From the NCBI GenBank assembly GCA_030867875.1, contig JAOWCC010001634.1:53602021-53666020 (forward strand): a stretch of 64,000 nucleotides of DNA, written 5' to 3'. Under the pieces are notes generated by a model. That model saw nothing but the letters and a program-made list of their open reading frames with translations, was not told the origin of the DNA and searched no databases. This stretch comes from Actinernus sp. WN-2022 (lineage: Eukaryota; Cnidaria; Anthozoa; Actiniaria; Actinernidae). Shown here in pieces: positions 58,086-64,000 of the stretch. Position 1 is the first letter of the stretch. Every line of letters starts with the position of its first letter. Both the position numbers and the translations under genes were made by a program.

Positions 58086-58460
58086 TATTACTATTTGCCT
58101 CATGATTTGCTGTCATTTGCCTCACAAACATTATTTGTCAAGCAGACTTCGAGATTATCCGGTTACGATTGTAATATGGCCTCATTATTTGCTGATTTGG
58201 CCGTTTATCGAATTCCTGCCTCATAACCGCAAGTTCGTTGTTGTTTCATGATATTCTCTGGTCGCGATTATCCGGCGTTTCTTCACAGGTTATATATTTG
58301 TCTCGTCGATGTGTCAGTTATTTGCCTCATTTATTGCTGCTTTTTCTCACAACCCTTTAGTTTGTTAGTTGTGTGTTTCTCGTCCAGCATTAGATGTGTT
58401 CAGTGGCTATATTAACTTTATTTTCAGCATATACTTCATTCAGTAGTTTCGATTGCTCTC

Positions 58461-59108
58461 ATGCTACAGTCGTTTTACAGTTCCTTTAGTTTAGGATATA
58501 GCGGGTTTCCTATAGTCTCTTTCGTATCCCTCCCGGGTCTTTGTTTTTCATTTCAGGGTAGGGGTCTTTTGTTTTTCGTTTTATTAGTTCGCTTTTATGA
58601 TGGTGGTGCCTGGAGGAGTATCTTAAACGCCAGAGCTGCCATCCCCCGTTTAATTTCTTATAGATTAGGGTTTTTGTTGTTCTCTTTAGGGGGATGGCAG
58701 TTTTCCTCCTACGTCCACGGTTTCGCTCTAGTTTTAGGCTATATTTTATACTTTATTTTATTACTATATACTTATATTGCTCTTATGCTACAGTCGTTTT
58801 ACGGTTCCTTTAGTTTAGGATAGTGGGTTTCCTAGTCTCTTATCCCTCCCGGGTCTGTTTTTCGTTTCAGGGTAGGGGTCTCTTGCTTTTCGTCTTATTA
58901 GTTCGCTTTTATGATGGTGGTGCCTGGAGGAGTATCTTAACGACTCTCCCGGATTACTGGGCGCCAGGGCTGCCATCCCCCGTTTTAATTTCTTATAGAT
59001 TAGGGTTTTTGTTGTTGTTCTTTTTAGGGGGATGGCAGTTTTCCTCCTACGTCCACGGTTACCCTCTAGTTTTAGGCTATATTTTATACTTTATTTGGAT
59101 CGTTTTTT
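58461..59108 (+). repeat. 324-bp tandem duplication
   Basis: ATGCTACAGTCGTTTTAC starts the copies at 58461 and 58785. Each contains GGCTGCCATCCCCC and GGGGGATGGCAG, inverted arms about 50 bp apart. Copy 2 has an extra ACTCTCCCGGATTACTGGG. Confidence 0.92.
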
Positions 59109-60127
59109 ATTTTTATTTTTTATATATATACCTGTGCGTTCAACTTACTCTTCCGTGTTTCATAGTTTTCTATTGCATTAGGCATTGTACCATTCTATAT
59201 GCGCATGCGCGCATATCCACCTTCGCTTGTTTGTTTGTCGATTTACTATTATTATTTGCCTCATGAGTAGCTGTTATGTGCGTCACACATGTCGGGTTTT
59301 TCGAGTTGCTATAATTATTATTTGCCTCGTAAGTTGCTGATTTTATATTACCTTTGTCGATTTGTTACATTATAACTATAGTGTTGCTGTTATTTAGTGT
59401 GTCGAGTTGGTATTGGGGTCTTTGCCTTACAAGCATCGGATTTAGTCGCGTTAATGCTATTTGTCACGCCTGCCACTTTCCTTTTTAGTGTGGGTTTCAC
59501 ATCCGGTAGAATCTCATTAATTTTAGATTAATTAAATGAGCAATATAACTTTAGTATGTTAGTGGAATAATTTCATGACTTTGTATATATATATATATAT
59601 AATTATTACTCAACTAGTATAATTATAATTTTATTTATTTATTAACAAGTATTTTTAAAATAGCTTAGGTTAGAACACGGCTCTCTGGAAGAGCACATAT
59701 GTGAATGAGACTTTCCGTGTATAAATAAAGATTATGTATGTATGTATATATTGTTTTAGGCCAAATCGACTTGCGACCGCTAATGAGAAGTGAGATATGA
59801 GTAATTATGATACGCCTTATTAGATATTCAGCAGGCTCTTGTGATTGGCTGCTCAGTAGGGAATCCTTCTGGAAATATCTCGTTCTCATACTGGCTCTTG
59901 GGTCTGTCAACCACTGTCATCTATCTCGTTATGGGGCTAACTGAAATCCCAAAGCTCGTTAAGAGATTTCAATAGACCAATAGAAGTTTGCAAACCTATT
60001 TCATTTGCGTTCGACGTTTGACTTATGTCAAAATTAAAATGGAGTATCATGTCTGCATTTAGAGCTTATGCGAAAAGCCTAAGTCAAATTCAGAAAGCTT
60101 TATTTTAGTGCTATAGTTGTGAAACTA
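59109..60127. other. No supported gene; microsatellites
   Basis: Holds decayed 38-bp units (59270-59450), (TA)n at 59584-59602 and an ATGTATGTATGTATATA run near 59734. No coding or RNA feature seen. Confidence 0.5.
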
Positions 60128-60423
60128 CAATCGTTGCCAAAAGTGTTGGCACGATTCACATTTTCTGTCATTTCAACAACTTCACATGATTGAAACACAG
60201 GTCTTCCCCCTCTCCCCCGTTCAATGTTGCGTTGTCAGTTAGTGATTTGGTTTTATATTTTTAATTTGCGAGAGATATGTCACACAAATCAAGACCCAAC
60301 ATTGAGTAGGGGGGGGGGGGGGGGGGGGGGGGGGGAGGGGGTCCGAAAAATCGTATAAAATCTAATGAGAATATGATATAGCCAAAATTGTCTTATCGTG
60401 CCAACACCTTTTGGCAACGATTG
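60128..60423. mobile_element. 296-bp mariner-type MITE with a poly-G core
   Basis: Ends CAATCGTTGCCAAAA and its complement, with arms of about 28 bp (one indel), each bordered by TA (60126-60127 and 60424-60425), as in Tc1/mariner. Inside, CCCCCGTTCAATGTTG and CAACATTGAGTAGGGGG are also inverted. A run of 27 G lies at 60309-60335. Confidence 0.88.
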
Positions 60424-61020
60424 TAGTTAAAGAAAAGTGAACCTCAGCATTGTTCGCACGAGTTATCCGCACGAAAGATTTCAAACTCCATACAGGCTAG
60501 TGAAAGTTTTTTAAATTCTTGAAACAAGCTGCATCGACGCCGCGAGCGAAATATTTTGAACTCTAGAGAGAAGCTACACGCCACCACCGCGCGAGCAGAC
60601 TCTTGAAAGAACGCCACCGCGCGCTCTTTGCTTGCTTTGCCTCCCTTGTAGTCGATATCAAGTCGAAAGAATTCGTAAGATCGGTGTTTACAACGAGTAT
60701 GGACCAGCACGTTGTATACAGAGTCGCAATTACAACATATGCATTATCAATTGGCCGATGAGCGTATTTCTTTCACTAAAGACTTTGCTCTTTTATTATT
60801 TTTGCGTTCGTCGCGGCAGGCGCGAAGGTGAAGTTTTTACCATAGTAGATCTCTTGGAACTGAGCAATACCAAAATAAAAATATTAATGGATTGCCTGCC
60901 TCTTATTTCTTTGACAAGTCTTTCACGGGCGAGCCTTTGTCTGATCGGTTTTAGATCCATGTATTTGCATGTTAATTGAGGTTACAATTCCCAGCGGAGG
61001 CTTATTAGCTGGGTTTTGCG
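60424..61020. other. No supported gene
   Basis: GC-rich patches (60535-60620) but no domain, RNA or repeat recognised. Confidence 0.45.
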
Positions 61021-61454
61021 TAACCTGAGTATCAGTCCCTCTCCCCCTTCCTTTCCATCACCCATCCCCCCTAAGAAAGGAAGGGAAAGAGGGCCTGACA
61101 CAATTCTTTGCATGGCCGCCTTCCGCCTCTCGCGCCATTTTAAGACAAAAATCCAGACATGTGATTGACGGTTTTGTCTAATTTGTTTGATTTTTAATTA
61201 AAATTCAGACATGTGATTGACGTTTTTGTCTAATTTGTTTCACTTTAATTAAAATTAAGAAATATGATTGACGTTTATGTCAATCAAAAGTCATGATCCT
61301 GTTTCTTTTGTTTTTCTGACCAATGAAGGAAAAAGCCAAAATATGGCTTTTTAGCAAGCGGCCATGCAAAGAATTGTCAGGCCCTCTTTCTCTTCCTTCC
61401 TTAGAGGGGAGGGGTGGTGAAAAGGAAGGGAGAGAGGGACTGATACTCAGGTTA
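61021..61454. mobile_element. 434-bp MITE, Mutator-like
   Basis: Inverted arms of about 90 bp (outer TAACCTGAGTATCAGTCCCT; inner CTTTGCATGGCCGC), with a near-perfect 9-bp direct repeat GGTTTTGCG / GGTTTTGCC (61012-61020 and 61455-61463). Nine-base duplications and long arms suit Mutator-like elements. The middle has about 2.5 copies of a ~55-bp repeat (GACATGTGATTGACG). Confidence 0.85.
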
Positions 61455-61463
61455 GGTTTTGCC

Positions 61464-62029
61464 TCTCTATTGTAGAGAGGAGGTGGAGTTGCAGCACTTC
61501 AAACGAGCGGCCGCGCATCGTTTGGAACCCAAATATGGCGAGCGCAGTTCAGTCAATAACATGGCTTCTAGAAAAGTTCACTGCGATATGAAACATTATC
61601 AACGGTACACTGCCATAATATAGACACTGAGACATTAAACAAACTTTTGCCGTTTGTAGCATCGAAATCGATTTAGACGAGAAAATCAAGCTGAAATCAC
61701 AGAAATAGCTTTTTCTCATACAAATAAATCTTGAAAACACGAACTTTCGTTGTCGAATCGATATGATTTGCTTTTCCCATAAAGTTCAATTCTTGCGCGC
61801 AAATTGTTTATTTATAATGTCGTCTTCAAAATGCGGTTTGTAGCATATGTATAAAGCCAGTGAATTTGACGAAATTTGAAGATTCACTGACTATTTCAGC
61901 TTTTCGGGCCGTTTTCTTTGTTACGATTGACTAACTCGCTTTCGAATTTGCCGCTGGCGGCTTAAAATAAATCCCGGAGGTATCGCGTCACCCTGCCCCA
62001 TGATCCTAGTGGGGATCTTCCTTAGTTTG
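61464..62029. other. No supported gene
   Basis: Only short open frames; nothing recognised. Confidence 0.45.
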
Positions 62030-62580
62030 GGTGTTGATCTTAGTGTGGGTGGCAGTCTTAGTGTGTTTATGCTTCGCGCTTCGTTTGCGAGCGTTAAGAA
62101 TAGTATCCTATTCGCACCAGTTCCCTTCACGCTCGTCCAAATGAGAGTGGGAAATGGCATCCGTGCTCGGAGGAATAAGGCCAACGCGAAAAGAAGGGGA
62201 GGGAGGGAGAGGAGAAAGAAAAGAGAAAAAACCGAGCACGGTCGACGCGGGGGGAAACGAACGAGAAAGGAACTAGTATCCCAAAGATCGCCTAATTCAT
62301 CTAAGCTCCCAAGACAGCTTCCGGCATGAACTGTGTGCCTATTCCCTGGTGCCCTCTAATTTATACTCGCTGTATCAGGGGACTGGTGCGAATAGTATCC
62401 TTCACGCTCGTCTAAATGAGTGGGAAATGGCGCCCGTGGGAGAAAACCTGTAACTATCGAAGCCAAATCCAAAGACCCTAGGGCCAACACCCACACTAAG
62501 ACCGCCACCCACACTAAGATCAACACCCAAACTATTCTTAACGCTCGCAAACGAAGCGCGAAGCATAAACACACCAAATA
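62030..62580. repeat. Inverted and rearranged repeat
   Basis: TTCGCGCTTCGTTTGCGAGC and GGGTGTTGATCTTAGTGTGG at 62030-62100 recur inverted at 62490-62575, with block order changed. TATTCGCACCAGTTCCCTTC and the CTCGTC(C/T)AAATGAG block are direct repeats at 62108 and 62390. It includes the inverted copy of the 51263 repeat. Confidence 0.85.
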
Positions 62581-62889
62581 TGGTTAAATTAACATAGTGA
62601 GCACATGATTATGGCTTGTGATTTCCCGGGGATGGCTATTTTAGTCTTCATAGCAGCGCGAGAGGAGAGGAGATAGTGGATCGACGGCCCACCCTCCCAA
62701 CCCGTTAGAAATTCGTGTTGTGCGACTCTCGTAACTATTATGTTTAGCTCGTGGATGCACGCATGTGCAGGAACGAGCTATTGGGGTTAGGTGGATATCC
62801 TTTTCCGAAGATGTATTTAGCAAAATTCGTACTATGTTCGGAATATGTTCGGGATATGAGATTTTCATGGCTGACTTCGCTTAATACTG

Positions 62890-63135
62890 GCAGGTGGCTC
62901 AAACCTGGTAGTGGATCTGGCCCTATCAATCACGTAGTGGTGATGACGTAACGATGACGTCATCGGTCACGTGAATTTAAGTACATGCCATATCTCCCTC
63001 ATTTTTAATGCGAGCGAGCTCAAACTTGGGCAGGCATGGTACTGGGTCCCCACGATTCACTTAGTGATGATGACGCAACGATGACGTCATCGGTCACGTC
63101 ATTTTAAGTACATGCCCATATCTCCCTTATTTCGT
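62890..63135 (+). repeat. ~128-bp tandem duplication with TGACGTCA sites
   Basis: Two diverged copies share CGATGACGTCATCGGTCACG and TTAAGTACATGCC(C)ATATCTC. Each contains the CRE palindrome TGACGTCA. Confidence 0.85.
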
Positions 63136-63517
63136 TCAGTATAAAATGTTGTTAAATCTGTACCCTGAAGGTATTTGGCCGAGACCATGTTCAAGTTTAT
63201 TAATTTACTCAACAACTAACACGAAATGCATGCTAATGAAGACCGCTTACATCAACAAACATGGCAATGACAATAACACGAAAAATAGCAATCCTTACAT
63301 TTGTGGTATCAATCAAATATGTTCAAATGTAGTGATAAACACGCTTAGTTCAAAGTTAGGTCGGTTATCTTTGATGTGCCGTGATCATCCATCCAGCTCT
63401 GAACATACACTATACATCAACCCTGGGATGATTTATAACATCGCAGGAACATAATATAATTTACGAGTTTAGTCTTGAAACTATAGACGGAACAAACTAC
63501 GTATAAAATACTTTTTG
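63136..63517. other. No supported gene
   Basis: A 102-codon frame starts at 63146 but has no domain, no nearby signals and ordinary composition. I do not call it. Confidence 0.45.
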
Positions 63518-63591
63518 GTAGAACTTATCTGGACTTGAACCACAGATCAGACCTTTCGAATTCTGCCACTTCCCTTTCCAGACTGTTCTAC
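63518..63591 (-). repeat. 74-bp foldback with tRNA-like box
   Basis: The minus strand reads GTAGAACAGTCTGG ... CCAGATAAGTTCTAC, giving 7- and 5-bp stems, and contains GGTTCAAGTCC, the RNA polymerase III B-box. It does not fold into a proper cloverleaf, so it may be a SINE head or chance. Confidence 0.45.
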
Positions 63592-63791
63592 TTGCTATTA
63601 TCGCAGTTCGGCCATCTTGGATTGAAAGCGAGGCTACCGGGTTGTCCTACTAAGCCTGGTTACATAGCACTTACTATTTGCTGTTGTTGACCGCGAGTTT
63701 GGATGAAAAAGCGACTTCATCTCAACTTCTGTAATCCGAATTGTACAAATTATAGCCAGAAAAGAAGATCTAGGAATGAATTATTAATGAC

Positions 63792-63846
63792 CCAAATGGC
63801 CGGTATTCTTCCGTTTCAACTAAACTATAGAATACCCGGCCACTTG
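63792..63846. repeat. Short foldback (GGCCGGTATTCT ends)
   Basis: AAATGGCCGGTATTCT and AGAATACCCGGCCACTT are imperfect inverted arms around about 22 bases. Confidence 0.75.
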
Positions 63847-64000
63847 AAAAATATCACTTGAAAGCTGTGCTAAATTCTCCATTATAGTATGTAGTCGTTC
63901 TATGAATGATTTGGGACGAAAATGGTTAGGGTTTCAGTTATTATGAAAGAAGTGATAAAATTGCATTTAACAGTAAATTAGTTAAAGTGTGTTCTTTCGT

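Noticed and set aside
57231..58226. 331-aa Cys/Leu-rich protein
   Set aside because: The 38-bp tandem array is open in all three frames by construction; only the repeat is real.
63146..63454. 102-aa gene
   Set aside because: Single chance frame with no family resemblance or nearby signals.
63518..63591. Functional tRNA gene
   Set aside because: The acceptor-like stem and B-box exist, but no proper anticodon arm or T stem forms.

Overview
The window looks like an intergenic, transposon-rich stretch of an animal nuclear genome. No host gene with convincing exon structure is visible. The repertoire suggests an invertebrate, and a cnidarian (coral or anemone-like) is my best guess: a jockey/CR1/L2-like LINE repertoire, Ty3/gypsy elements with very short LTRs, a DIRS-type tyrosine-recombinase element, a PIF/Harbinger MADF fragment and a 28S rRNA fragment. 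That assignment rests on the impression of the element families and is not proven here. A run of 100 Ns at 13460-13559 is an assembly gap.

Layout. 1-13459 is a satellite of about 33.5 copies of a 402-bp monomer, arranged in part as a three-monomer higher-order repeat; every monomer carries a 61-bp hairpin. 14120-14486 is a 44-bp tandem array. 15503-16565 is a 5'-truncated LINE. 17590-23070 holds small 'GCGAGA'-type tandem arrays interrupted by the most interesting object in the window, a 4.7-kb nearly palindromic element (18165-22863). 23594-39136 is one PHD-finger/endonuclease/RT LINE, split by a 279-bp MITE and by an 11.7-kb non-coding insertion built from three to four diverged ~3-kb repeats. 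40611-45433 is a broken Ty3/gypsy element (A) with another LINE inserted in its RT. 45434-46600 is a DIRS-type remnant. 46917-49405 is a gag-protease gypsy remnant (C). 50460-51262 is a Harbinger-like fragment and 51630-51911 a 28S fragment. 52141-56610 is a nearly intact gypsy element (B) with identical 109-bp LTRs, a 5-bp target duplication and one in-frame stop. 57475-59108 has 38-bp and 324-bp tandem repeats. 60128-63850 has MITEs and inverted repeats.

Candidate new system. The 18165-22863 element starts with AG, ends with CT and is flanked by a 6-bp direct repeat CGCGAG. This geometry recalls Polinton/Maverick ends, but no polymerase, integrase or capsid gene is present. It reads as a head-to-head inverted dimer. 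Each arm carries a 183-aa gene under its own TATA box. The right arm also has an 80-aa (about 70-aa) CxxxxC gene and a 170-aa acidic gene. The left arm has lost these by a microhomology deletion but keeps the last 13 codons of the 170-aa gene. The centre is three ~165-bp hairpin units, one flipped relative to the other two. This is the architecture expected of a replicative intermediate of a linear element with hairpin ends, though function is inference. I do not recognise any of its proteins.

The elements show a clear nesting order: MITE and 11.7-kb repeat block into LINE; LINE into gypsy A; gypsy B into a tandem repeat; the palindromic element into a tandem array.
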